Shown: positions 34,101 through 49,100 of the stretch, piece after piece | Position numbering within the stretch: the stretch's first letter is position 1 | Layout of the letters: every line of letters begins with the position of its first letter | Assembly: GCF_032854445.1 (NCBI RefSeq) | Contig: NC_088302.1 | Span: forward strand, 24,069,788 to 24,133,787 | Length of the DNA: 64,000 nucleotides | Reading direction: 5' to 3' | From: Liolophura sinensis | Taxonomy: Eukaryota > Mollusca > Polyplacophora > Chitonida > Chitonidae | Notes under the pieces: generated by a model | The model's input: only the letters and a program-made list of their open reading frames with translations | What the model was told of the DNA's origin: nothing | Database searches by the model: none | Made by a program: the position numbers and the translations under genes

Positions 34101-37100
34101 GGAAGGTACCGAAAAGTGTGGACAAGGATAAAAGAGGACTTTGGGGGGAGAGACAGACAACAAGGGAGATAAGATAGCTGTGTGGGAGAGACATCAACAA
34201 AGGGTTTTACAAGAGAAATGGGTAAACGATTGCCCCAATCAGTATTATTCTGAGGTGTGTGCCCTTAGGCACTCAGCTCTAATCTTAGCAACTAATGCAG
34301 GGTGCAGGGATTTTTGGAGAGAAAGTGTATTTATGCTGGGGAAGCTATAGCTAGGAAGGGGGTGTTTCCATTCTGCCTCATTAGCCCCTCATTTACCTGC
34401 GGGGTTATGTAAGGTGATTTGTAATTAGGGGTGCAGCAAACCACTGACACACCCCAGGTAACCAGCCTGTAGATATCCAGCTGTGACTCCTGTGCTATGG
34501 AGGTGATGGGCTAGATGGTGTATCAATGTTTGTGTACTTGGCACATTTACTTTACCTGTTTACATAAGTCTTGTCAGATTAATAAGTGCTATCTGTACAG
34601 GTGTGAAAATATGTAATATATAATTCAAAAACTGTTCATACAAATATTTTTAACACTAGATATTTATCCATTTAGTTTTGTGAATGATATGTGGAGACAT
34701 TTATAACAAATGCATTACTAAATGAGAGATCTCACCATACTGGAGATCCTTTCATGAAAATACACATACAGACACTATGATATTCAAGAATTAATACTCT
34801 ATACACATTTTGAACCAATTTTTTTTTTAACATCACAATAAATTATTGTTCAGACCTTTACCATTTGCACTATTTCGAATTTTACCAAGAAGTTGAAAAT
34901 CCACCATCATATTCTCGGGTGGAAACTTTCCCTGTCTGACACAGCTAATCATAAGTCAGCTAACGGGTGTTGCTTATCCATGGATCTTTCCCACCAGGAA
35001 AATCTGTCACACTTCAAGCAAATTAGTTTTATGGAATTTTCACAAGAATGTCCCCAATCCGCCCCCCCCTACCACCACATAAAAATGCCCACACATGAAT
35101 CCATACCTCAATATCAATTTGGGTAAAGGCAACAGCCTGTACTTCTACTTCATTGTGCAAACGCCAAATTTCCAATATGTTATTATTGAGCTGATTAGCA
35201 GCCAATTATTACATTGTCATGTACATGTGAGTTGTGCTGCTATGGCTGATTTTCTCACAACTGACCACTGGCCTTATTTGGCCAGGTATGTGGCCTTTTG
35301 TCTCTTAATCTCTATGGTCAGTCTACCATCACACTGTCATACACCATACCTGTGAAATTCCCTACTTTCATTAAGGTGACAGAAATGGTGGGCGACAGTC
35401 TTCCCTGAGAATCTTTTAATTTCAATGGTGTGTTAATTGTCATCGCTGGTGGCACTGTCCCTCTGTCCACCCTGAATACACACCCACTGGTCAAGCATGT
35501 ATACAGTGACCATTAGTGAACACTGGTGAAGCGTTAAATACTTACAAGATTACTTTGGAGTGAAAGTAAATTGCATGTATGGACAAATCGCAGGTCATAT
35601 CTAGTCTGCATCAGGTACAGTTATATTCTCACAGCTAACAAGAAATAAATGTACCTGTATTCTCTGCCAACAAAACACTGATGCAGATCAATGGAGCATG
35701 TATACTATATATTACTTAACACATTGACAAATATGCCTGACTGTAACAGAATGCATATTAAAAATTGTTAACATGGTGTTATGGTTTACTTACTGATCAC
35801 CGTAATAGTTTACTTGATTAATTATATTCCCATAAAACAATTAAAACCATTACGATGTCAAAATTTGAGGGAGCTACACCAGGGGATAAAAGTACATGTA
35901 AATACTATAGATAAAGACTTAACCTAGTATTCCAGTGAATGAATATCTAACCTTATCGCTAGTAAGGTGTACTAGTAGATCTGCTAAAACTGTTTAACAT
36001 AGCATTTAATTATTTCCTGTTTAACATAGCATTTAATTATTTCCTGGACGCAATTGTTCTTCTCATTGATATTCATTTCACACGCCGAGAAGGAAAGCGG
36101 TCAAAGAGAGAATTCCAGGTAACAAACTCGTTAACCAGGTAACTAAATCGTCTGTCATTAAGTGGCGAGGCAGGTGAATACCAGTGTTGCTGAGTACCCA
36201 GCTAGAGAATGTGAACAGGGGTGTCTCTGCAGAATACAAAATACATAACCTCATTAATAAGAGCTCAGTCTTTGCATAATCCACTCATTACTTCACCTGG
36301 TCATTAGCATAATTCAGGTAAGAGATACAGGTGATATCTGAGGAATGCGACCTCCGCTGTGATGGGCTATCAGTCATTCGGTAAGCGCCCGTCCTTCTCC
36401 TCCCACCATCGTCAATCCAGTGTAACCTGTCTATCATATACATGTAAACCCGAACGGACAGGGCCATCTAAATTTAGACCCAATAAACGCAATCATTTCT
36501 TTTTCATTAAGGCAGACTGTAGTCCATGGCGGCCTTAAGTGTTGCGGTGACAATCAATTGAGAGTGGAGATTGTCTGATAATGAGCTGTAAAAACTGTAA
36601 GTCATGCATAAGAAATAAAATCAATCAGATTTAGGAGGTACATGTACTTGTAATCATAGTCTTTTTGCCAAACGATATGTGACATTTACCAGCATAGACT
36701 TTGTACATGCACATCTTACATAAAGTGTGTTCACTTTCATACCAGCTTTCACAAGTGTATGAGAATTTAATCTATAATCTGCTGAAAAGAATTTTTCAGC
36801 TAAAGTATAACATGTACAACAAAATCTATAACCTTATATAAATTGATATAAAGTGTATATAAAATTAAATCTCATGAGTTCAGAAACGGTCATACTGATC
36901 TTTCTTCATAGCCGATGATGTAGCTGAATATAAAACTGATAAGTTTTGTTTCATGTACAATAATTACTGTCCATTTAAAACCGCAAAAAAGCTGTTTCCT
37001 TGCTGCAAAAGTCACTAAAATCTCACTTGTTTCACTGTCCCTAAAGTCAGCCAGTTTCTGCAGTGGCCCTGAAAGCCTATCATTCAGAGCAATGGCCTTA

Positions 37101-40100
37101 AAGTGGCTACTACAGATTGAAGACTAAAGATTGGTTTATTTAAGAGTATTGGGTGAGTTAGAGTGGAATTGTACAGACAGATTTGACAGAGTGTGTAAGG
37201 AGAGCTATCAGTGGTATGGTTAGAATGGTAAACATTCAGGGCAGGGAGCCCTGAGGTTTCTACCCAGTCATATACCAACTGCCTGAAGCCTTGGCCAGAC
37301 TCACCCACCAGGCCCAGACAATTTACAGCTCTGGCCGGCTTGGGCTACCTACCTTATGCCTTGTTAGCTAAATGTTTACCCTTGCACTTTCCCTTACAGT
37401 TTACATGGGGTTCTTCTTTTTTTTCTTTTTTTATAAGGAACATCTTGCTGGATCTCAAATACAGCTATGCAAAAATTCAATTTTACCAAACACGAACAAA
37501 CACAATGCAACTGCATACAAATTATACAATGCAAGCTTCATTCTTTTTTTCACTTGCTACAAGATGGCTGATATATTGCACTGGCACTAAGCCACAATGC
37601 TTCATTCATACATTCTGTTCACGCCTGGAAGCAGCGAAGAACCATTTATGATACAAAAAAATTTTTCATAAAAAATACTTTGCAGAAAGCTAAGAAAAAT
37701 GAATTACCAACTCATGATACACTGAAACATGTGTGCTTTCTACAGTGAAAATTACTGTATTTTATATCCTGGGCAAGGATCATGAAGAAATCTTAGACGT
37801 AACTGAAAATTTCAATCATTAAACTTGACACATTCCTTTCCGTTATTTTAGCTGAAATTCATTTTATGATAACTTACCCAGAATTTACTTTGTCAAGCAA
37901 TATGCTTAACTTGTCATTTAAGAAATAACAATATTAAAGTGACTGAAATTTTAAACAAAGTCTAAGCTCGCTTTGTGATCCCACAGTATGGTACATTAAC
38001 CTAAGCAAACAATTTTTCCTATATATGTCATTTCATTCCAGAATTAAAGCAGGCTACAGTCCAACATCAGCAAGCACCTGTTCAGAATTTGGAAGGTTAG
38101 TATTGGTCTGGACCCTTGCCTTAGCCTGTGTGGGGGGGGGGGGGGGGGTGTAGGGGTAGAGAGCTTACAGTTATTCCTCATCAGGATGAGAGGTCATAGG
38201 GTTGACCTCACATTAGACCTGCCTCCATCTGAGCAGCCAGGGTGAAGCTAATCACTTCAAATACTCATATAGACCATCATTATTTCCAGGGAATCAGTCA
38301 AATTCCTGGTGTCCACATAAACTCTTCCAGGTGCTTCAATAAGCCAGATTGGGTTTCTACAAGAGGGTAACACAAACCACCTGGTGTGGTTCATCCATCC
38401 ACTGGCTACCAGCCATTTGGGACTGGATATACAACCTCATCACCCCTACCCTCAACCAACCAACCAACACATCTCTTAAATCTACACTCCCCTCCCTCCC
38501 CAGGACTTCAGTAAATGGACAGGGTTTTGACACCAAACGAGGCCACATTTCAACACCACACATCATTAATATCTTAATATTTATCAACACAAACCTGTTC
38601 CACCACATTTCCATCTAACAATCATAACATTTTTGACACAATAAATAGCTCAGATACATAAAAAAAGTGTTTTAACAATCCACACATCATAATGCACATT
38701 GCCTTCAGAAAGAGAATACATCTACATGTGAGATTGTTTTGAACAAGCTCTTATACTTGCAAGTTGATGGTGTAAGTGCTGTTATTTCACCTATGTAATA
38801 ATGCATTTTCAGAAGCAGACAAAGGCCTATAATTACAACGAGGTGGCTTTTTCTGACAAAAACTCTAAAGTGGCCCTATATGATGGATGAATATCTCAGC
38901 ATCAAGCAAAATGTGTCACATGAAAAGAGCTAAATTTGAAGTGAAATACATTAATACAGTTTATATAACATACATATGTATGTACGTATGTAAAAACTTC
39001 TTTGAAATCAAATCTCTTCAGAAGCCCTATGACCATGTAAAACTTTTATTTACTAAATATTACATGCATATAAGGTAAATTACTTAAGGAAGCGATGAAA
39101 CGACTGGATAAATTTGCTCCAAGTTTTCATCAATGGAGGGCCAATATATACTTGTCCTGATTCTATGGAAAACTAATTGACCAGTTGAGAGGTCACAGTG
39201 TAATTTATCATGGGCTGTGCCTGATCAAAGTCTAATATTGGGCCTATCTCTCCTGATTCCTGATAACAGGTGATCACGGTAATGGGTGTTCTGGACACCC
39301 ACTAACAAAACAAGTGACCAGGGGGAAATGACCCCTAGGGTATGTAGAGACACTGACCACAGTGGTCAGTGATGAAGATGAATGACCAGTCCGGGTACAC
39401 TGACCCAACCGCAAAGATATTCAGATGCCCATTGTTCGGAATTGCATTGTTAGTGTGGTCACTGGTCTGTGCATACCTGCCCTAAAGACCCCACCACTGT
39501 GGTAAGTTGACGTGGCAACCAATCCATTCCCAATGTCAGCACAATAACTAATCTTATTAGATTGATGAGAATCGGTTCTGTCAAGATTAAAGATCGCCCG
39601 AATTCACTGAAAAATCAAAGGCCAGAAGGTATCTTCCTGACTGGGACTGTTCAAAGCCGAGCGCTTGGGTTGATGTAATTCATGGTCATATTTTTTACCT
39701 TGACTTTCATGGTTCGTTATCTTTTAGTATTAATTATGCAAGGCCGGATAATCAGTTAATTAAGAGAACAAAAGGTACAGAGAGGAATTATTCAAGAGCT
39801 GTGCTCATCACACGCAACACGTCCATTTTACATTAACATAAATTATGTAAGAATGTGACACTAAAATACAGCAATAATGAGATTCTCCTTGCAAAACTTA
39901 CTGTCTCTGTTTTAATTGAAATCTTTCCTGATAACCATAATTTATTCATGATTTATGCCATCCATGTGCCCTTTTTATGTCAGACTCATCCTTATATTTA
40001 CCTGCATCAATTCATTTATCAAAAACAAAAAACAAAAAAAAAAACAAATATGAAAACTGAACACAGTTCAGTACTTGGTGTTTATTCAAGTAATTGGCAT

Positions 40101-43100
40101 TTTGATGAAGTCGGCTTTCCTCAGTAGGTCCTATAACATAACAGATAACTATTGGCTTGTCATTTCATCAATATGTCAGCCCAAATATTGACAGAGGAAT
40201 GTGAACTGTTACATGTAACTGTAACTTAGCGGCAGTCTAATGTTTACTTATCAGACAATAATGATAACAATCCAGAGAGGAAATGGCCCTGATGTCAGTG
40301 TTTATTTGCCAGTTTTTGCTCAGTGAGCATTAACATAGTCGATGATGATGTTTCCACATGGCCTCATCTCTGCAATGAATGCCACACCTTCATTATATAC
40401 ACTGACTGTTGACTTAATTACAACAGTAAGTCACATGTAATTCACTAATTCACATGTAATTCACTAAATCTTCTAAAGTCGCAAAATGGCTAGCTTTTAT
40501 ACATGTATGCAGTAAACATATACACTGAAAACATGCAGCACAACACTACAGCTCTTCTGTCATTTACCCCACTTTTGATTTTTTTCCCATCCTCACAGGT
40601 AAACAACGTTCGAGCATTTTTTGAATAGTAAAGAGTAAATCATGTTTTCCGTATAAAAGAGTGCATGTAGGTTCGTAGTCTTTTATGGAGTATTTTCTTT
40701 TAATGCATGTAAACTTTCCTATGACATCAATGATATTTAACTGATCTATAGCTAAGGGGCGGAAATAACTTTTTTTCGAAAGCACCACTTACCCACAAAA
40801 ATGCTACAAAAAGCCTGTACAAATAAAACCTCAAAAGCTATATCGTCAAACTTTGTTTTTTTTAAAAGGTTTGCTTCGGAGTATTCAGGATGCAGCAGTT
40901 ATGAATAAGACAGGGCAAAACTCACAAGCCTACATAAGAAATGATTTTTGCAGACTCAGTTAAACGAAAGTCCAAGTCACAGTGATTCCAGTGAAATATA
41001 AACATAGCTATGGGTGTACACCTTGTTTGTTTAAACAAACTTAGGCATGTCTATTGGAATTTTTTGTAAAGGTCTTGCTGAAACCAGTCACAAGGAGAAA
41101 TATGTTGAGCAAATGTGCTCATATTGAAGCAAGGTGAAAGGAAAAAAAAAAGTTTCATTTTCAGTCCAAAGGCACAAAGATATAGTGTCGTTCTCGAAAA
41201 AATATGGTTTAAAAAGAAGACGAAAGTGGGCTGGCTTACGTTTTTGTTGACTGTAGACAGACTGACGACGGGTTGGAGTGTGGATGTCATAGGCCGTAAT
41301 CCTGCATGCCCCAAAGAGGGCGCGTAGAAAAATCCCACCCTAACAGACAATGAGCTGTCTACAATCCCAAGTCTCTGGATACTCTTGAGTCATCTTGTAT
41401 CACATTATATTTATCTGACTTCTTGTCAAATAAATCTCATTATTCTGAATAACCTTTGATGGTAAAAAGGCATTTTTAAACAAGAGAATCATCTTCACTT
41501 TGTAGACTTTTTTTTTGCCACTTTTGTTTGATGTATCTACACTGAAAACATGCCTTAAATTTAATTTCAATTTTGCACTTTCTGTTCACTTTCACAGACG
41601 GACTGCATTAATAACAAAGTTTCAATATTTTCACCATTAAGACAATCTTCGTAAACTGTATCAAAGCGGTAAAACCTTTTATCTTCTGTTCTGTTTTTGT
41701 GAAATGTTTTATGACCCTGATTGGATTTTGTGAAAGTGATACTTTTGCAGAAGGTGATGGATATGGCAGTGAGTGGAAGGTGTCTATGTTATATGGTTCA
41801 ATCAACAATGGCCGCCAATGGTATTTACATGGGAGTTAAAGATCAGGCAACACTGTGATTGCAACTGACATCAAGCTCATTATGTGACAGATCAATGGGG
41901 GAAAAATATAAGCCAAATCAATAAGAACCACACGGAATGACGACAATCACAACATGACAAATATTTCCTCAGAAATAGCACTCGTTTCACGTGTAGAACT
42001 GCCAATATGTACTCTACAGTGTCAGAGTGGCTTAAGTGTGTAAAACATAGCCCAGGTGTGTAAGGGCTATGGTTACCTGAGCGGATCATTCTTCATGCAG
42101 ATACCTGGGTAGTTATTCATCGTAAACCAAAGCCCCCTGAACCCTGGAGCACAGGAGGAAAACCGGCTGCTGTTTGATCATGCAATAACAACAAAAAATC
42201 TGCCTACACATCAAAGTTAGCGCATGCCTTATTCCGAGGGTACCAAACAACTCAGGCCAAAGGATAAATCGCAACCCAAACATGAGCAAAGACAGCTTCA
42301 AGCTTAAGTCTAAAACCCTCATGACACAAGAATTAGAAATGTCTACGTAGAGTGGATAAAGGTGAACCGATGCTGAGATACATTCACCTGAATCCCCCTG
42401 ACCACCTTTCACAAGCAATGTACAAAGATCAAATACCAGACCACGATATGCAAGGTCTTCAACTACAGTGTGTAAGTCACATGGTAATGTCAAGCAGCTG
42501 GAATATATCAATGCATTCATTCACCTTATTTACATACAAGTACGGATCAGCCATTGAACTGTCCAGTGATCAAATTACAGTTAATTGTAACATGCAAGCC
42601 TGTATGTTTATAACATGATTCTACCAATACTTAAACAATGGTTATATGGCTAAAATGTAATTACATGTACTTGGAACACATTTTGAGCTTGATGTCCTTT
42701 AAGTAATTGGTGATTTTTTTAAGACAAACTTCTATTTTTTTTTTCACTTATACATGTATTCATGCAATTTATATATAAAAATTAAGTAAAAATACACACC
42801 AAATATAGATCAGTCATCAAACTGTTCAATAATCAAATTAAAGTAAACTAACTCTGTACAAGTATGTATATACTAGTGTGTGTAATGTACAAGTACCTGT
42901 AAACCAGTGGGTGTAATGTACAAGTATGTATATATTAATGTCTGTAATGTACAAGTATGTATATAGGAGTGTGTGTAATGCACAAGTATGTATATATTAG
43001 AGTGTGTAATGTACAGGTATGTATATATTAGTGTGTAATGTAGAAGTATGTGTATACTAGTGTGTGTAATGTACAAGTATGTATATACTAGTGTGTGAAT

Positions 43101-46100
43101 TCACTTTATTAACAAAAGCAAAAGTCAGTTTAAAAATGCATACAAAGTATAGATCAGCCATCAAAAGGTTTAGTAATCAAATTATAGTTAACTAATTGTA
43201 ATGCACAATGTAATAAATTCATGCATTTTATAAACAAAAGTAAAAGTAAATCTAAAGATGGACACCTGTGAGGATTTTAATGTTTATACATCATACAGTT
43301 TCCACAGACAGGTAAATGTATCACCCACATTCGCCCAGAAACTCTCCCTCATGACTTGCTAGTCAGACACTTCTAAATGGCCATTTAAAGAAGCTGCTCC
43401 AGGCTAACTAACTCTTGACTGGGTAACTGGAAGAGAAGTCATTTTTAAGTGAGCAGGCTTTAAAAAGCGGCATTAGCAGCCATTATTATCTCATCATTCA
43501 CCGCCTCTCTGGGCACATTCCTGAGCCACCAGACTTCCCAGCCTTGTTTGAGAGTGCCAGAACCCGCCTGCCAGTCACACAATAGGCCAGGCCAAATGCA
43601 TTACTTGTTTTTTTTTTTTGTTTTTTTTTTTTGAGTCATGTTTAGATTTTAATTGACAGAGGTCTTACATCATTAGGATACTGGTTTATAAGCAGATTGC
43701 AGTATTGGAAATACATGTATATGTTTTCACTCTTTTAATTAATAGCTCACATGTTAGTTCATAATAAGTCATATTAGCTTATAAAAATTACAACATTAAA
43801 ACAATGGTTCATAAGCATTTAGTTTTGGAAATACATGTACTTGTATTGATCTTGGATCATTGTGTATCACATTTTAAACTTATACATGAAGATTTGAACA
43901 ACAGTTTTTTTTAAAGAAGACTTATTATAAACTACACTATACAGAAAGGTGATTAGCTGGTGAGAAATCATGTGAAGCTACATATGATTTTCTGTGATTT
44001 GACATGTGATTTCCGGTGATTTTTGCAGGGTGATCTTCCAGATTTAACTGCAGGTCTGCAAGACCTGAATGGCATAACACTCCTATTTTACTTCTCGATC
44101 TTTCACTTCTGGATAAGGATAGACTGAAAATCAAACACAACTACCAATTTGCTTCGCCTGGCCTGTGGTAGTGATGTTTCATCAGCAGGACAGCTGTGCA
44201 GTAACCTGTGCCTTAGATCAGTAGGCAGGCCCATATATCACCACCAGTCCCTCCCCACTACCCTACCATCCCACTGTTACGTAACCCAGGCTTGGTAATT
44301 ACCTGCCACTTCAGCTAAAATACAGCTGATAGCATGTGGCTCCAGAAATCATCCCAACTTCCACCTTCAACGACATTACCCAAATTCCCACCATTTTCCT
44401 GTTCCCATCAGGCATACCAATTGTCATTCACCATGACCCATATGTAACCCCAGGAGAACATGACTTCACACTGTCCATACCCTTGCCCCATACTTTTACC
44501 AACTTGCAGACTCCCTTTGTATTTCCATGGGACAGGGAGAAGGAGCAAACCTGGCCCAGGATGGTGAAAGCATTCTATACCCCCTCTTTCTCAAACTGTC
44601 TTCCATGTGTGTTATCATTTAGCAAGTCTACTGAGAGCTCTAGAGTTTTTGCCATCAGAAAACGATTCAAAGATCAAATATCCCTATGTCAAGGAGCTCT
44701 TCTATGGGTTTAGATTCAAACCAAACTGTTCCTTTTCCTCCTCCCTTATGAAGAACTTATCCTGGGCAGCTGCTGTGAGGGGTTATCCGTCCATCAAGCA
44801 GGGTATTCAATCGTTTTTTAACATGTCCTAGATTAAAACAAGGAGGTGACCTGCAGTTGTGGTTCCTTGTATCAATGATTAAAATTATATCCCAATTGGT
44901 GGAAAATGTCATGAGGCAGAACCAAGAACAAACTACGACAAAGGACAAGTACAAGAAAAAACATGTTCTGTGCCACCATTTCTTAAGGTACCAATAAGTT
45001 TGTGGTAACACACCCTCTGATATGAGCTACATAAACATTTATATCTGAGGCCTCCACGAAGGTTAGGTTTTGTACATGCAGGTAACAGAACATGGTCATC
45101 TTTATTTTCCTTCTTAAACATCTAGACTCATACAGAAAACCCTTCACCCAGTGCAGTAATTTCACCTCAAACCTTCATACAATGTGGATACGTGGATGCT
45201 AAACCTAGGTAGCATGTTAGTCTACTGCTAAAATTTAAATTTGAAATCCACAAGAATGAAATCAACAAAATAAAGCATACAACCATTTTTAAAAATAAAT
45301 CACATTATGATTAAAAAGAAAAATTTATCAGCAATTTACTTCAGGTGCCAGAGCACTATAAAAAAGAAGTTATCAAACCGCAGCCAAGCAAAACAATCCC
45401 AAGGAAAATCAAGGGATCTAGGTTCTAACGCATAAGTGTAGCACTTGAAACTTAACATAATCAAAGACATTACTGGGCTTACTACATTAAGAAAGACATC
45501 ATCCAGATCTTGAACTGGCATGTTTTGATAGGTTAGGTGACCAAAGCTTTGACTGTTCAGTAACAGAGGAGATCCACAGAGATGGGTGTAACATGGGATT
45601 TCTGTGGGGTGCATGTCTGTGGTAGAGTTGGTGTACTCAAAAACAAAACAGGAGATTTCCCATACTGTTTGACAAGAAGTTTCACAACAACATGAAAACT
45701 AAAAGAACATGTGAAAACTTAACACAATATCTGGGAGATATAATCAGGGTTTACATCACAACAAGGGCTGTCTGGGATCCCGAGCTGTGAAGGTCAGGGT
45801 GGGGTTGGGGGAAGACCCCCAAGATCTGCAGTTAGTCAGACCAAAGAGCAGAAAAAGGCCAGCTGATAGACCGCCTAGTTAACAAGGGACAGATGTCAGA
45901 CAAATCCTTAGCTGGAGCATCCTGACACTACTCTACAGCTAAACTGAGAACCCCCATGAAAAAAACATATGGCAAATCTGATGAATAATACTACAAAGAT
46001 ACAGACAGCACTGGAGCATTGGTATCCAGACAACTAGACTATATCAACAGAAACATGTCTTATAACAGCAGCAGGGAGATAGTTATCACTTTGCCATGTA

Positions 46101-49100
46101 ACCTTAGCTATTGCCCTTTTATTGAAGGTCTGCTTGCTGCTAAACAGATATTTCACCTGCATACCAAGTACAGATAGTCTGTTGTTAGAGGTGCTCAGTG
46201 TTCAGATGTCTATTAGAATAAACTATGGGTGTCACCAAAGTGGTTTACATCAAATGTATTAATTTCAGGGGGAAACGCCTAAAACAAAAACTTTGACGGT
46301 ATGTTCAGGAAAAATTAATTAAGACCTTAAAATAATTTTCCTCGTGTAGCACCATGTTTCTCCTCCAAGCGTCTCAAGAAAATACGCCCAACAAAAATAA
46401 GAAAATTGCTGCCCAAATTTCCAAATGTGTACTAATTTCAACGGAGGGGGAAGGGGGAGAATGATACAGATAAAAGCAATGTCTGCATGTTTGACTTACA
46501 AATGTGAAACACTTTTTCTCACTTTTCATCAAGGTTCTTATGAACTGTTCAAGACTACTACGCTTTTTTTTTTAATTGTTCACTGTGCAAACAAGGCAAG
46601 AATCCTAATGTCAATTCTCGACTGTTGCCTGTAATCTTACATCTCCTCGATTACACATGGCAAATTTGTTATTTTTACCTCGTCAGAAAATGCTAGGAGC
46701 CATTTACAAGGAAATTCTAGACCTTTTATCTTTCCTGTATCACATTGCTACATCATGGGGGAACTAAAATTACTCAAAGCCTGGCTGAGTTTTGGGAATG
46801 GAACATAGGCTAACCGGCCATGAAATGACATCTACAGTGCCTACTTACTTGTGAAGTGAGGGGGGAGAGGGTAAGGGAGAAAGGCTAAATTAGGTAGTGG
46901 GAATGGGGGAAAGACACAAACAGCTGGGATAAAAGTCACCCAACACAGTTTGTCAACACGGGATTTTAACTTAAGCACCACCCGTTGTGACCTTTTCAAT
47001 GACCTTGTGCAACTCTTAAAGCCAACAGATATGTTTTCAGTGAGTTCCGATGTTTTCTTTGTGGTGGATGTCAGGGGTAAAAAATTACTATATACAAAAT
47101 TCACATTGGTAGTAGTCGAATATTGACTTAATGCATTCCGAAATCAGTAGCACAAAATCATCATTTCTTGATTCACTGCAAAATTCCTGCACTGCTTTTC
47201 AAGTTTTTTCATATGTTTTTATGTCAGTAATGGATTTCTACAAACTTTCTGAAGAATTCTTACAAACATTATAAAATTTCAGATTTTGTACATCTTATAC
47301 ATGTACATCTGAGAGTCCACTGAAGAGAAGTCTAACCTTCATTTCTTGTACAGCACATGATCAAATTTTCAGCATTTCAGCAATTTTCACAAATCAGCCA
47401 TACTTCCTTGACTGATTTCAATATTATCAACCTGTGAATTGTCGAGCTGGACCCTAAACCTTTAAGGCTGTGCCCATATAGCCGGGTTGGGATAGTCTAC
47501 ATTCATATACTGCACCTGCCCATGGACACAGTGTTTAGTCCGGAGATAAAAGGGTCTCAGACAAGGGCTTTAATAATAAACATAGGTCTATAACCAGCTG
47601 GTAAAGACATCCGATGCCCATTATAAATGGGAGTATTCTCTTTCATGAGCAGAATTCACCAATAAACATATATATACTCAGTAGAAGCCACATCCTGGAA
47701 GTCAGTACTTTTATGTTATAATGAGACTGGCACATCCTGGAAGTCAGTACTGTTATGTTATAATGAGACTGGTATTGACGGATACTTGTGCATGCGGAAC
47801 ATATTTTAATATCTGATCCAAAAGTTCACATGTTCTGAGGAAGTTCTGTGCAAACACCAACAAAACGGTTAAGTGGAGAGTTTACAATCATTTGCAATAC
47901 AATAGCTATCTTGGATTCATGTCTGCTCTATCTTACTTGCTCTTGCTCTCCCAGCCTTTATTAGCTAAAAAAAAATAATAAATAAGAGGCTTAAAATGCT
48001 CTTCATTATATTGACAATTTATGTGGTCTGTGAAAGTGATTTTCCCAACAAAAACTTGGTGAAATTGGTGTGGTTACATTTGCAATAGCTATCAAACTGG
48101 CTTCTGAAATATGCTGTGTAATTCTCCCCATAATCTCTCAACCTAGATTTGCTGGAAAAAAAAAAAAGGTTAACTTTTCACCTAACAGTCATGCTGCAGT
48201 ACTTGGGCCAGATCTGGCATCTGTGGGCCATCTCACAAAAACCACAGCCTCCCTGTCAATTCAGTTCCACCTAGGCAACTAATTTGGGGTTAACTAACCG
48301 AGGCCAAACATAATTTTTATACTCTCCAGACACAGATACTTAAAAAAAACAACACATAATGATCATTACAGTGATCGTTGATTGTTGTGATCGTCCTGCA
48401 ATGTTGTTTTTTTAAAACTGCAACTATGGTATATATTTGTATGTATATTAAATCATTCATCTGGCTAATATTTGTTGGTTGTAACTGCATCATTTGTTTT
48501 GTCTTGATGAAAACAAATCAACTTCTTGAAATATTTATACTTAATTGGCTACAAAAAAGTATAGTGATATATAACAGTACATGTGTGAATTAAGTGAATG
48601 GGAAATTAGGCAATGATCTGAGTCAGTTAAATTCTTTAGAGTACTGAAGGTCAAATCCAGTTGGAACCGATCTGTCTTTGATAGTATTAAATCAAATCTG
48701 GCCTTCTCTGCCAATCTTCCTCTTTTGGAAAGCCAAATCAAGGTGACCTCCTCTCAGGAAAAAATCAACATAAGCAAGTTACAAATCTGCTTAAAAAATA
48801 AAAATATACATTCAAAATACAAAGCGTAAAAACCAATAAATGACTGTCAATCAATTCTGAATTCAGTCTCAGCTCACAACAAATAGACTTTGTGAAGTAT
48901 TTACACATGTACTTAGTCGGTCTAAAAAAGCAAAAATTTTTGGAACAGTGAATGTATTGTTGATAGGGAAATGAAGGCAATGACCAAACTGATTGGTGAA
49001 AGTTAAATCTGGTGTGAAGCGATTTCTCTTTGGTCATATCTGACTATCAGTGGCACTCTTTTGTCATCTGCAAATCCAACGAAGTGACCTCTAGTAAGGC

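Noticed and set aside
44336-44831. Plus-strand ORFs of 125 and 74 codons as a nested gene in the giant intron
   Set aside because: They overlap in different frames, resemble no family I know, and have no splice or poly(A) context. Chance ORFs of this size are expected in a 25 kb intron.
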